A DNA stretch of 17,242 bases from Candidatus Dadabacteria bacterium UBA2774 (lineage in GTDB: Bacteria; Desulfobacterota_D; UBA1144; Nemesobacterales; UBA2774): positions 1 to 17,242 of the forward strand of contig DEIM01000023.1 of the NCBI GenBank assembly GCA_002352485.1, given 5' to 3'. Within the stretch, counting starts at the first letter, position 1. Every line of letters begins with the position of its first letter. Below are positions 1 through 7,471 of the stretch, one piece after another. A program made the position numbers and the translations under genes. The notes under the pieces were generated by a model that saw nothing but the letters and a program-made list of their open reading frames with translations, did not search any database and was not told the DNA's origin.

Positions 1-349
1 CGCCGTACCATTTCTCATAACGCGCGCGGCTCAGCCTGAAATCGGCTCCCAGGTCTATTATTTTGATGTCTCTCCCGTAAAGGGCTGAAACTATTTTTGC
101 CGATGCTCCGTGAGGAAGCGCGGCAAACACAATCTCGACATCACTTGGTACTGAGTCTGCATCCAAATGCTGTAACTCTAAATTCAGATAATCAGTAAGA
201 TGAGGGAAAACCTCGGATAGCTCCTTCCCCGCATGTTTCTCCGCAGTAAGGTGCGTGACCGTAACCCTAGGGTGCACGAGCAGAAACCTGAGAAGTTCGC
301 TTCCCGTATATCCGCTTGCTCCCAGTATGGCGACATTTTTTCTTTCCAT
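1..349 (-). CDS. argC: N-acetyl-gamma-glutamyl-phosphate reductase, 5' part only
   Basis: The ATG is at 349-347 on the minus strand, and the frame stays open to the left edge, giving the first 116 residues of a protein of usually about 340. ArgC makes N-acetylglutamate semialdehyde from N-acetylglutamyl phosphate with NADPH, the third step of arginine synthesis, in the cytoplasm. The visible part holds the nucleotide-binding motif GASGYTGSELLR (residues 10-21), then AALPHGASA, and near the edge IDLGADFRL followed by YEKWYG, all typical of the ArgC N-terminal domain. The catalytic cysteine region lies outside the window. No strong Shine-Dalgarno sequence is visible before the ATG. The gene is divergent from gap, with 190 bases between them. 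argG, a later gene of the same pathway, lies about 13 kb away on the other strand. Confidence 0.93.
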   Translation of the reverse strand, partial: MERKNVAILGASGYTGSELLRFLLVHPRVTVTHLTAEKHAGKELSEVFPHLTDYLNLELQHLDADSVPSDVEIVFAALPHGASAKIVSALYGRDIKIIDLGADFRLSRARYEKWYG

Positions 350-395
350 GGAGATTGAAAATATCAGGGAATACAGGTAATTACAAGCTCTGGGA

Positions 396-425
396 TTGAA
401 TTTTTACCTAATTTGGGAATAATAG
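396..425 (+). promoter_or_regulatory. possible sigma-70-type promoter for gap-pgk
   Basis: TTGAAT at 396-401 is followed, after 17 bases, by ATAATA at 419-424 (or after 18 by TAATAG at 420-425). It lies in the 190-base divergent gap between argC and gap and would leave a leader of roughly 110 bases. A second weak -35-like hexamer, TTGACT at 455-460, has no convincing -10 partner. This rests on hexamer resemblance only. Confidence 0.33.
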
Positions 426-539
426 TATACGGGTCAGGGTTGTCTTTATGAATTTTGACTGGGTTAGCAGGTGAGAAATTTTTACTCAAACAAACTCACC
501 GAATAAAAAAATATTAACTTATTTCGGGGGAAGCATACA

Positions 540-1547
540 ATGTCAATCAAGGTAGGAATTAACGGATTCGGTAGAATCGGTAGGAGTATTCTTCGCATAG
601 GACTAGAAAGAGGAGGGATGGAATTCGTAGGTGTTAACGATATATCCGACTCCAAAACACTAGCGCATCTTTTTAAATACGATTCGATTTTCGGCACATA
701 CAAAGGGGAAGTTAAGTCTGAGAACGGCCACATAGTTATTGATGGGAAGCCTATAAGGGTTTTTTCTGAAAGAAACCCAGCGGATATAGCGTGGAAGGAC
801 GTAGGAGCCCAGATAGTTGCCGAATCTACCGGCATCTTCCGCTCCAAAGATACAGCTTCGGCTCATCTGGGAGAAACTGTAAAAAAAGTCATAATCACAG
901 CGCCCGGAAAATCGGATATCGATTTTACTACTGTACTCGGAGCAAACCAGGATGAATATGACAGCGAGAGCCACAATATCATTTCAAACGCCTCTTGCAC
1001 TACAAACTGTTTCGCAATGATAGTAAAAGTGCTTCATGAGAACTTCGGCATCAAGCAGGGCCAGATGACGACGATTCACTCATACACGAACGACCAGCAG
1101 ATTCTTGATGCACCTCATAAAGACTTAAGAAGGGCCCGGGCCGCGGCGCTTTCAATAATTCCTACGAGCACCGGAGCCGCAAACGCTATAAACATTATTT
1201 ACCCGGAGCTTAAGGGTAAAATGAGCGCTGTCGCCATGAGAGTGCCTACTGCGGATGTTTCGGTTGTTGACTTTACCTGTGAGGTCGAAAAATCTACCTC
1301 AATCGAGGAGGTTAATAATAAATTCAGAGAGGCTTCTGAGGGCGCACTTAAAGGGTATTTAAGATACTCTGAAGAAGAGCTCGTATCCTCTGATTTTGTG
1401 GGCGATCCGCACTCCGCCATTTTAGACGCGCCTCTTACATCTGTTGTAGGCGGCAACCTGGTAAAAGTAATAGGTTGGTATGACAATGAATACGGTTATT
1501 CAACAAGAGTAGTCGATTTGATTGAATATGTTGGGGAGAAGGGTTGA
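540..1547 (+). CDS. gap: NAD-dependent glyceraldehyde-3-phosphate dehydrogenase
   Basis: The 335-residue product has the normal length for the family. It interconverts glyceraldehyde 3-phosphate and 1,3-bisphosphoglycerate in the cytoplasm. The Rossmann motif NGFGRIGR (8-15) is followed by VNDISD with Asp34, the acidic residue that usually marks NAD preference. The catalytic motif ASCTTNC places the nucleophile at Cys153, and His180 in TTIHSYT is the expected base. The C-terminal WYDNEYGYS motif is intact. The start is supported by a strong GGGGGAAG ribosome binding site at 526-533, seven bases before the ATG. The stop TGA shares its A with the pgk ATG, so the two are probably translationally coupled and form one operon. 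Confidence 0.97.
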   Translation: MSIKVGINGFGRIGRSILRIGLERGGMEFVGVNDISDSKTLAHLFKYDSIFGTYKGEVKSENGHIVIDGKPIRVFSERNPADIAWKDVGAQIVAESTGIFRSKDTASAHLGETVKKVIITAPGKSDIDFTTVLGANQDEYDSESHNIISNASCTTNCFAMIVKVLHENFGIKQGQMTTIHSYTNDQQILDAPHKDLRRARAAALSIIPTSTGAANAINIIYPELKGKMSAVAMRVPTADVSVVDFTCEVEKSTSIEEVNNKFREASEGALKGYLRYSEEELVSSDFVGDPHSAILDAPLTSVVGGNLVKVIGWYDNEYGYSTRVVDLIEYVGEKG

Positions 1548-2767
1548 TGCATAGGCTCGTGATATCAGATGTTCCTGACTCCAGGCTGGAGGGGAAGCGT
1601 GTATTCGTAAGGGTTGATTTCAACGTTCCAATTAAGGGCGGGAAAATTAATGAAGACTACCGCATCAGAAGGGCAATCCCGACTATCGATTATTTGATAG
1701 AAAAAAAGGCGAAGGTCGTTCTGGCCTCCCACCTGGGGCGCCCCGAAGGGCATGTGATTCCCGATCTTTCCCTAAAGCCCATTGCACTCAGGCTTTCGGA
1801 GCTTTTGGGTAAATCAGTAAAGTTTACAGGCATGGTAAGAGGGGAAGAGGTAAAGAAGTCAATAGAGGATCTAAACGGCGGCGAAGTGATGCTGCTTGAG
1901 AACCTGAGGTTCCATAAGGAAGAGACAGATAATGACCCTGAGTTCTCAAAAGAGCTTGCATCTTTTGCTGATATATATGTAAACGACGCATTCGGTACAT
2001 CACACCGTAAGCACGCGTCTACATATGGGATGGCCTCATATTTCGATCTGAGACTTGCGGGCTTTTTAGTGAGCCGGGAGCTTAAATTCTTGACAAGGAT
2101 TCGCGAAAATCCGGAACGCCCCTTTATCGTAATCGTAGGCGGCGGGAAAATTAAAGACAAAATCAACGCGCTTAGCAATTTTATAGAGAAGGCCGATAAG
2201 GTGCTTCTGGGGGGCGGTGTAGCATACACGTTCCTAAAAGCAAAAGGGGTCAATATAGGTAACTCTATTGTTGATGACGAGAAGATAGACTGGGCTAGGG
2301 AGTCTCTCGAAAAATTCGGTGATAAGATATATCTCCCTGTGGACCACGTAGTTGCCGGCAGCTTTGAAAGAAGAAAGAACTGCATGGTAATGGACGAGGA
2401 GATTCCCGATGATCTCCAGGGTTTTGATATCGGTCCAAAGACAGCGGCATATTACAATCATCAAATAAAGGGTAACGGTTCGATATTCTGGAGCGGACCG
2501 ATGGGCGTGTTTGAGGTAGATGATTTCTCTGCAGGTACGACTCAGGTTGCGCGCACCGTCGCTCTTGCCACTTGGCGAGGAGCCACAACGGTGGTAGGAG
2601 GCGGTGATACTATTGCCTCCATCAGAAAAGCCGAAGTGCTCGACTCAGAAATTACGCATATTTCAACCGGCGGCGGGGCGCTGCTGGAATTTCTGGGCGG
2701 AGAGGAGCTTCCAGGCATATCGATTCTTAACAAGAAAGAAGAGAATATATCATTAGCCGCGAACTGA
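1547..2767 (+). CDS. pgk: phosphoglycerate kinase
   Basis: This 406-residue enzyme transfers phosphate from 1,3-bisphosphoglycerate to ADP, the step after Gap. Family motifs are present in order: RVDFNVP (22-28), SHLGRP (61-66), LENLRFHKEE (118-127), VNDAFGTSHRKHAS (145-158), GGGKIKDK (198-205), GPMGVFE (317-323), GGGDT (351-355) and STGGGALLEFL (373-383). The glycine-rich nucleotide-binding segment and the hinge are complete. I chose the ATG at 1547, which overlaps the gap stop codon by one base and has GGGGAGAAGGG just upstream. A TTG codon directly before it is in frame but is a less likely start. The length is normal and nothing looks damaged. Confidence 0.97.
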   Translation: MHRLVISDVPDSRLEGKRVFVRVDFNVPIKGGKINEDYRIRRAIPTIDYLIEKKAKVVLASHLGRPEGHVIPDLSLKPIALRLSELLGKSVKFTGMVRGEEVKKSIEDLNGGEVMLLENLRFHKEETDNDPEFSKELASFADIYVNDAFGTSHRKHASTYGMASYFDLRLAGFLVSRELKFLTRIRENPERPFIVIVGGGKIKDKINALSNFIEKADKVLLGGGVAYTFLKAKGVNIGNSIVDDEKIDWARESLEKFGDKIYLPVDHVVAGSFERRKNCMVMDEEIPDDLQGFDIGPKTAAYYNHQIKGNGSIFWSGPMGVFEVDDFSAGTTQVARTVALATWRGATTVVGGGDTIASIRKAEVLDSEITHISTGGGALLEFLGGEELPGISILNKKEENISLAAN

Positions 2768-2883
2768 AGTCTTCACGCCTTTAGACCAAGCGGATTTATA
2801 GGGTCCGTATCTATATCTACACATAAACGGGAATCCATGTTAAATTTTATATGGGCGTGAAAAAATAGATAAATGGAGAAGGA
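2768..2883 (+). promoter_or_regulatory. pgk-fba intergenic leader with inverted repeats
   Basis: This is a 116-base gap. TTCACGCC at 2772-2779, just after the pgk stop, is the exact reverse complement of GGCGTGAA at 2854-2861, just before the fba ribosome binding site. Between them, CCATGT at 2836-2841 can pair with ATATGG at 2850-2855 (with one G-U pair) to form a smaller hairpin. No T-run follows, so it does not look like an intrinsic terminator, and I see no convincing promoter hexamers. It may be a folded spacer or leader in a continuous gap-pgk-fba transcript. Confidence 0.3.
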
Positions 2884-3963
2884 ATGATGGCAAAGGGCCA
2901 GCAGAAGGGCGATATAAACTCGATAGAAAAACTACTTGGCAGCGAAGCTGATTATTTACTAAACCATAAGTGTAAAACGGTCTCAAAATCAAATCTCCAT
3001 CTACCGGGACCTTCTTTCGTAGACGATATATTTATTCCTTCTGACAGACCGAATTCCGTATTGAGGAACCTTGAGCTGATGTATAATACGGGGAGGCTTG
3101 CCGGTACGGGATACCTATCCATTTTGCCTGTAGACCAGGGGATAGAGCATTCGGCAGGAGCCTCTTTCGCTCCAAACCCTATCTATTTCGACCCGGAAAA
3201 TATCGTAAAACTGGCGATCGAAGGAGGGTGTAACGCAGTTGCTTCGACACTCGGAGTACTTGGCTCGGTATCTAGAAAATACGCCCATAAAATTCCATTT
3301 ATAGTGAAAATTAATCATAATGAGCTGCTTACTTATCCCAACACGTATGATCAAATTATGTTCGCAAACGTTGACCAAGCTTTCCAGATGGGAGCTGTGT
3401 CAGTAGGTGCGACCATTTATTTCGGCTCTCCTGAGAGCTCAAGACAGATACAGGAAGTGTCAGAAGCATTTAGCTATGCGCATACCCTTGGTCTTGCAAC
3501 GATCCTATGGGCTTATCTCAGAAACCCCGCGTTTAAGACAGAGGACACGGACTACCACCTGTCAGCCGATCTAACCGGGCAGGCAAACCACATAAGCGCT
3601 ACGATTGAAGCTGATATTGTAAAACAGAAACAGGCCGAGAATAACGGAGGCTTTACAGCGCTTAAATTCGGCAAGACAGATCCCAAGGTTTACACCAAGC
3701 TCAGCTCAGACCACCCGATTGATCTAACCCGGTACCAGGTAGTCAACTGTTATATGGGAAGGGCAGGACTCATTAATTCCGGAGGAGCCTCGGGGAAAGA
3801 CGACCTTGCGCAAGCTGTTCGCACAGCTGTGATCAACAAGAGAGCGGGCGGTATGGGCCTGATTACCGGCAGAAAATCTTTCCAGAAGCCTATGAAGGAT
3901 GGTGTTAAGATACTAAACGCCGTTCAGGACGTGTATCTGAATAAAGATATAACGATTGCCTGA
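2884..3963 (+). CDS. fbaB: class I fructose-bisphosphate aldolase, FbaB (DhnA) type
   Basis: The 359-residue product is close in length to Escherichia coli FbaB (about 350) and resembles it throughout. It reversibly condenses dihydroxyacetone phosphate and glyceraldehyde 3-phosphate through a Schiff base, without metal. Visible family signatures are LSILPVDQGIEHSAGASFAP (78-97), LNH-like KINHNE (142-147), GATIYFGS (175-182), DLTGQANH (229-236), ADIVKQK (243-249) and GRAGLINSGG (292-301). By comparison with E. coli FbaB, Lys247 in ADIVKQK is the likely Schiff-base lysine. Two ATG codons stand in tandem at 2884 and 2887. Both are served by GGAGAAGG at 2875-2882, so the true start may be one codon later. 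It sits behind gap-pgk in the same direction and fits one sugar-phosphate operon, although the 116-base gap allows a separate promoter. Confidence 0.95.
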   Translation: MMAKGQQKGDINSIEKLLGSEADYLLNHKCKTVSKSNLHLPGPSFVDDIFIPSDRPNSVLRNLELMYNTGRLAGTGYLSILPVDQGIEHSAGASFAPNPIYFDPENIVKLAIEGGCNAVASTLGVLGSVSRKYAHKIPFIVKINHNELLTYPNTYDQIMFANVDQAFQMGAVSVGATIYFGSPESSRQIQEVSEAFSYAHTLGLATILWAYLRNPAFKTEDTDYHLSADLTGQANHISATIEADIVKQKQAENNGGFTALKFGKTDPKVYTKLSSDHPIDLTRYQVVNCYMGRAGLINSGGASGKDDLAQAVRTAVINKRAGGMGLITGRKSFQKPMKDGVKILNAVQDVYLNKDITIA

Positions 3964-3980
3964 TACGAGACTTACGTTTC

Positions 3981-4047
3981 AAAATCTTTCCTAGTAGATT
4001 TTTCCTCTTGGATTTATAATTAATCCGACTTACCGAGTATATTACTC
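3981..4047 (+). other. fba-GT9 intergenic region with three small AT-rich hairpins
   Basis: In the 130-base gap, AAAATCT (3981-3987) pairs with AGATTTT (3996-4002), which is followed by T and could be a weak intrinsic terminator for fba. GGATT (4010-4014) pairs with AATCC (4022-4026), and the loop holds a perfect TATAAT at 4015-4020 that could be a -10 element, though no good -35 is seen. GAGTA (4035-4039) pairs with TACTC (4043-4047). All stems are short and AT-rich, so each is weak evidence on its own. Confidence 0.3.
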
Positions 4048-4093
4048 TCAGAAGTTTATTTATTTTATTAGAGCCGGTGTAGGGTTTTCCCCC

Positions 4094-5215
4094 ATGAACT
4101 GGAAAATAGAGGGACTTAAGAGATTTGATGGGATTTTCGGAAGGCTTGCGTGCTTGGCCGCGAAGCTATTCACAACTCCGAGAAAACTTGAAGAAACCGA
4201 TAGCCCGAGAATTCTCGTGATCAGGCCCGGTGGAATCGGGGACGCGGTCCTTCTGTTCCCGGCCCTAAAGGAGCTAAGAAAGAGCTATCCCGAGTCCCTA
4301 ATAGATATATTGGCTGAAAAAAGAAATTCGGGGATATTTTTCCTATCTCCCTGTATAAACAGCGTAATCTTGTATGACGACAAGCCACCTTCTGGTCTTT
4401 TCTCGGCAATCAGGGGTAAGTACGACATTGTAATCGACACTGAGCAGTGGCACCGTCTGACTGCTGCAGTGTCTTATATGACGGGTGCTCCTGTAAGGGC
4501 CGGCTTTCAAACAAACGAGCGCTCTAAGCTCTACAACCATCCTGTTACTTATAGCCATAGTGATTATGAGGCGCGCAGTTTTTTAAATCTGGTGTCAGCG
4601 GTTACCGGCGAGCAATACGAGTTTAAGCCCGATGAGCCGTTCATCAAAGCGGATGAATCGAACTCAGGAGAGATAGACTCGGCTTTAGCCGACTTTCAAA
4701 AAGATAAGAAAGCCCTCGTAGGGATATTTGCAGGGGCAACTGTGAATGAGCGCAGATGGGGCGCAAAAAATTTCGGTGAGATGTCACGTAATCTGGCCGG
4801 AGAGGATTTTGGCATTGTATTGCTGGGAGGAGGGAACGATCTCGAAAGCTCTTCTGAAATTAAAAATATATCTGGTGAAAAAAACGTGACTGATTACACG
4901 GGGAAGACAACTCTTGCAGAGACTGCTTATATTATATCTAAGCTCGACCTCCTAATCTCAGGCGATTCCGGGCTTATGCATATAGCTTACGGGGTAGGCA
5001 CACCGACAGTAGCTTTATTCGGCGCGGGTATAGGGGGAAAATGGGCTCCTCAGGGTAAAAATCACATAGCAATAAATAAGCGCTTTAGCTGCAGCCCATG
5101 CACGAAGTTCGGATACACTCCCGCATGTCCATACGAGGTAAAATGCCTGCGTGATATTACGGTTGAAGAGGTATTGCTTGCAGTACAAGGGCCTCTCTCA
5201 CAAAGCAAAAGGTAA
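4094..5215 (+). CDS. glycosyltransferase family 9 (heptosyltransferase-like) protein
   Basis: The 373-residue protein resembles ADP-heptose:lipopolysaccharide heptosyltransferases (WaaC/WaaF/RfaF group), which add heptose to the LPS inner core at the cytoplasmic face of the inner membrane. The first domain starts at ILVIRPGGIGD (40-50), the usual N-terminal signature. The second holds the nucleotide-sugar-binding segment LLISGDSGLMHIA (286-298), then GTPTVALFG (302-310). A cysteine cluster C-x2-C-x8-C-x5-C (Cys333, 336, 345, 351) near the C-terminus is common in GT9 homologues. The first 38 residues are a basic, partly hydrophobic extension ahead of the fold. The start lacks a good Shine-Dalgarno: only TAGGG at 4080-4084 precedes a run of C before the ATG. 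The exact sugar and acceptor cannot be read from sequence. Confidence 0.85.
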   Translation: MNWKIEGLKRFDGIFGRLACLAAKLFTTPRKLEETDSPRILVIRPGGIGDAVLLFPALKELRKSYPESLIDILAEKRNSGIFFLSPCINSVILYDDKPPSGLFSAIRGKYDIVIDTEQWHRLTAAVSYMTGAPVRAGFQTNERSKLYNHPVTYSHSDYEARSFLNLVSAVTGEQYEFKPDEPFIKADESNSGEIDSALADFQKDKKALVGIFAGATVNERRWGAKNFGEMSRNLAGEDFGIVLLGGGNDLESSSEIKNISGEKNVTDYTGKTTLAETAYIISKLDLLISGDSGLMHIAYGVGTPTVALFGAGIGGKWAPQGKNHIAINKRFSCSPCTKFGYTPACPYEVKCLRDITVEEVLLAVQGPLSQSKR

Positions 5216-5230
5216 CGTAGTGTTTCCTGC

Positions 5231-5313
5231 CTTATAGATATAAGCTGTTAATACATGTTAGTAAATGTTAATATGCATGAGGACATGTAATCGGATTAAT
5301 ATGGGGGGGTAGG
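5231..5313 (+). promoter_or_regulatory. palindrome-rich upstream region of the IPTL-CTERM gene, ending in a G7 Shine-Dalgarno tract
   Basis: The 98-base gap holds a near-continuous palindrome CTTATA-GA-TATAAG (5231-5244), two copies of ACATGT (5253-5258 and 5283-5288), an ATGCAT (5273-5278), and an imperfect direct repeat starting TTAATA at 5248 and 5268, spaced 20 bases. A run of seven G (5303-5309) followed by TAGG directly precedes the ATG at 5314 and is the only ribosome binding site available. The spacing of the palindromes is operator-like, but no regulator can be named. Confidence 0.35.
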
Positions 5314-6348
5314 ATGAGGAATGTTTTAGTCTTAACTGTAATTACTCTAATAATAAGCCTTTCATACAGCGACCTCTCTTTCGCTCGTTGTGAACCTAAC
5401 GGTCCTGATATGTTCGTGTGCAATGCATTTCCGCCTAACCCGGACCCTGTAGGCGTACAGCAAAATGGTAATAACAATGGTGTTAAGGTGGATGTTATGC
5501 CAAACGGGAATATAGATACAAATAATATGATAGCAATAGATTTAGGTAACGGGGCAAACCATGTGAACGTTAAAAGCGCTTCCGTAACTGGGCAAGACCG
5601 AGCTATTACCACAGGTGACGGGCCGGATGAGATTATACTCCACAGCGCCAAGGTAGAGGGCGAGGGCTCCACACTTTTCTTTAACGATGGCGACGATAAT
5701 ATTGAAATAAAAGACTCTATGGTAACGACTACTGTCGGGGGTGTCACCATAAGCGTTGGTTCCGGAAGCGATACTGCCGTAATTAGTAGTAGTACTGTTT
5801 CCACAGGCCCCAATATCAGCCGCGCTTTCACAGGAGGACTCGGCAGAGAGGACCTCACTATAATGGACTCTGTCATAACTAACTCCTCAACTGACGTAAC
5901 TGTCTCGCTAGGGGCGGACGACGACAAGGTCTTTGTTACCCGCTCTACAATCACTAACGTAAGCAATAATTTCCCCTTAGGCGGCGCCGCCGGGGATGAT
6001 GAGCTAACCATCGGCACAGGCGCAGTAATACCAGGCGGTATTGACTGTGATCTTGAAATTGACAACGTACCCCGTGGATTTGATACACTTATATTCGCGA
6101 TGGAGGTCCCTCGTAGCCAGATAGCCTCATTCACCCAGCAGATTGAAAATGCGCCTACACCTGATGGCTCTGTCACGATTAACGGTATATTTTATCTTTA
6201 CAGAAACTGTGATCAGATAGTTGCTGATCTGAGAGCGCCCGAAGGAAGGCCCATCCCGACGCTGAGTGAGTGGGGGCTTATTGCCATGGCGGGAGTGCTG
6301 GGGATAATAGCGGTAGTTGCAATACGAAGAAAAAAAGCAGTTGTATAA
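5314..6348 (+). CDS. secreted beta-repeat protein with IPTL-CTERM sorting signal
   Basis: This 344-residue protein has an N-terminal signal peptide (hydrophobic core about residues 4-18, likely cleavage after SFA at residue 24). The middle region carries repeats of about 25 residues. A G-x-G/D-x-D turn followed by an alternating hydrophobic strand recurs near residues 82, 105, 128, 153, 180, 203 and 229, suggesting a stacked beta-solenoid with acidic, possibly calcium-binding turns. Four cysteines (26, 36, 245, 299) could form disulfides. The C-terminus is a textbook IPTL-CTERM tripartite signal: IPTLSEWG (314-321), a hydrophobic helix to about residue 337, then RRKK. In that family the signal is thought to direct membrane anchoring and processing by an exosortase-type enzyme. 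No sortase is encoded in this window. The passenger's function is unknown. It appears to be a single-gene unit ending at a strong terminator. Confidence 0.88.
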   Translation: MRNVLVLTVITLIISLSYSDLSFARCEPNGPDMFVCNAFPPNPDPVGVQQNGNNNGVKVDVMPNGNIDTNNMIAIDLGNGANHVNVKSASVTGQDRAITTGDGPDEIILHSAKVEGEGSTLFFNDGDDNIEIKDSMVTTTVGGVTISVGSGSDTAVISSSTVSTGPNISRAFTGGLGREDLTIMDSVITNSSTDVTVSLGADDDKVFVTRSTITNVSNNFPLGGAAGDDELTIGTGAVIPGGIDCDLEIDNVPRGFDTLIFAMEVPRSQIASFTQQIENAPTPDGSVTINGIFYLYRNCDQIVADLRAPEGRPIPTLSEWGLIAMAGVLGIIAVVAIRRKKAVV

Positions 6349-6373
6349 ATAGCAGAATCTAAGTATGGGATTA

Positions 6374-6401
6374 AAAAAAGGGAGCCTTAGCTCCCTTTTT
6401 T
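6374..6401. terminator. strong bidirectional intrinsic terminator
   Basis: AAAAAAGGGAGC (6374-6385) and GCTCCCTTTTTT (6390-6401) are perfect reverse complements around the loop CTTA. This gives a GC core flanked by A/T runs that act as the U-tract on either strand. It lies between the convergent IPTL-CTERM gene (plus) and nitroreductase-family gene (minus), so it probably ends both transcripts. Confidence 0.92.
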
Positions 6402-6437
6402 GTAATTGCGCGATTTTATCTGAAAATGTATTGTTTC

Positions 6438-7319
6438 CTAAACACCCTTGTCTTCAAGGCCTTCGGGGACCTCGCCGTAATAAATCGAGTCTTCTTTGTA
6501 AAGCTCTTTAATCTTTTCCTTAGGCATGTCAGGCATCCCTTCGTCAAGCCCGAACATCTTGCAAAGGTGTTTTAACTCTTCGTCTCTTCCGGGATGAGGG
6601 GCCATCGGTTGAATCATATGCTCCTCTTTCAGCTGTTCTTTGACCTCAGCGTCTTCTTGAAGAGGTGTACCGTACTCGTTGTAGTGAAATAGTTTGTCGA
6701 AGCGCTTTCTGGGGCGTTGTCCCGGGCTCTCGGCTGCGTAGCCTACTGCCATAAGCCATATGGGCACGACGTTTTCCGGTACACCGAGTATCTGGGGGAA
6801 CTCAACGGGTTTTCTTCCCGTTGCGAGAAGACAAGCTCCGAGTCCAAGCTCCGTCGCCGCAAGTAGTGCGTGCGCTATTGCCTGGCCGGCCTCGATCCTG
6901 AGCAGGTCCTCAGCCCTGTCCTTGGGAAAGCTCATAAGGCGCGGGTATGTGGTCTCGGTAAGAATCTTGTAGGTCCACCCGTAAGCCGCGGTTACCGCTC
7001 TTGCTGGGAAAAGCACCGAGAATGACTCGACCAGCTCCTTGTACCATGCGTCCATGTTTATACACCAGGCAATCGTAATGGGTGCCTGTCTTAGCTGCTG
7101 CTCGTTGAAAGTAGATGCACATTCTATAATCTGCTCAAACTTCTCTTTCGGGTATGTCCTTTTGTCTATTACAATAGCCTCTGTAGAACCGCAGTTGCCC
7201 TGGCAAGACGCGTAGCGTGCCGCCTGAAGCATCCTTTGAATCTTCCAGTCCTCGACCTCCTCCCAGGGCTTGAAAAACCTAATACTTCTTCTTGTTCCGA
7301 TAGCTTCTAAAAGTTCCAT
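6438..7319 (-). CDS. nitroreductase-family protein with C-terminal extension
   Basis: The 293-residue protein begins MELLEAIGTRRSIRFF, the usual start of the FMN-binding nitroreductase fold, with the phosphate-binding RRSIRFF at 10-16. EAGQAIAHALLAATELGLGACLL (143-165) is the conserved helix and strand of the family, and IWLMAVGYAAE (187-197) followed by PRKRFDKLFHYN (203-214) is the usual closing segment. Such enzymes use NAD(P)H and FMN to reduce nitro compounds, quinones, or other substrates; the substrate here is unknown. Residues from about 218 to the end form an acidic, helix-rich extension of about 75 residues that is not part of the basic fold. RYASCQGNCG (35-44) brings two cysteines near the expected flavin region. 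The start is well supported: AAGGAGG lies at 7334-7328 on the same strand. Confidence 0.88.
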   Translation of the reverse strand: MELLEAIGTRRSIRFFKPWEEVEDWKIQRMLQAARYASCQGNCGSTEAIVIDKRTYPKEKFEQIIECASTFNEQQLRQAPITIAWCINMDAWYKELVESFSVLFPARAVTAAYGWTYKILTETTYPRLMSFPKDRAEDLLRIEAGQAIAHALLAATELGLGACLLATGRKPVEFPQILGVPENVVPIWLMAVGYAAESPGQRPRKRFDKLFHYNEYGTPLQEDAEVKEQLKEEHMIQPMAPHPGRDEELKHLCKMFGLDEGMPDMPKEKIKELYKEDSIYYGEVPEGLEDKGV

Positions 7320-7383
7320 GCTTATTGCCTCCTTATTTTTAAAAAGTAATTTAGTGTAAACGGTAATCCCAAATATTTCTTTC

Positions 7384-7450
7384 GAGACTCGTTGTGTTAG
7401 TATAGCTGAACGAGCGCTTGCTCGCTATTACGATACAACGGAGGAGTCTC
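7384..7450. repeat. imperfect 67-base inverted repeat between two minus-strand genes
   Basis: GAGACTC (7384-7390) pairs with GAGTCTC (7444-7450). Just inside, GTTGT (7391-7395) pairs with ACAAC (7435-7439). TAGC (7403-7406) pairs with GCTA (7424-7427), or alternatively CGAGC (7411-7415) with GCTCG (7420-7424) around GCTT. It lies in the 152-base spacer downstream of the RNase Z-like gene and upstream of the nitroreductase gene. No T-run follows on either strand, so a simple terminator is unlikely. It could be a processing site, an operator, or a relic small element. Confidence 0.45.
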
Positions 7451-7471
7451 TTATTTCAATATCCGCCTGAA

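Noticed and set aside
1690..2385. 231-residue open frame on the minus strand
   Set aside because: It is antisense to pgk, whose motifs are complete; the product is Ser/Leu-rich with no recognisable domain.
5268..6176. 302-residue open frame on the minus strand
   Set aside because: It lies opposite the IPTL-CTERM gene, whose signal peptide, repeats and sorting signal are clear. The antisense product is a low-complexity Ser/Thr/Pro/Leu-rich sequence without a family signature.
5314..6348. Lipoprotein signal at Cys26 of the IPTL-CTERM protein
   Set aside because: The residues before Cys26 (F-A-R) do not form a lipobox; ordinary signal peptidase cleavage after Ala24 fits better.
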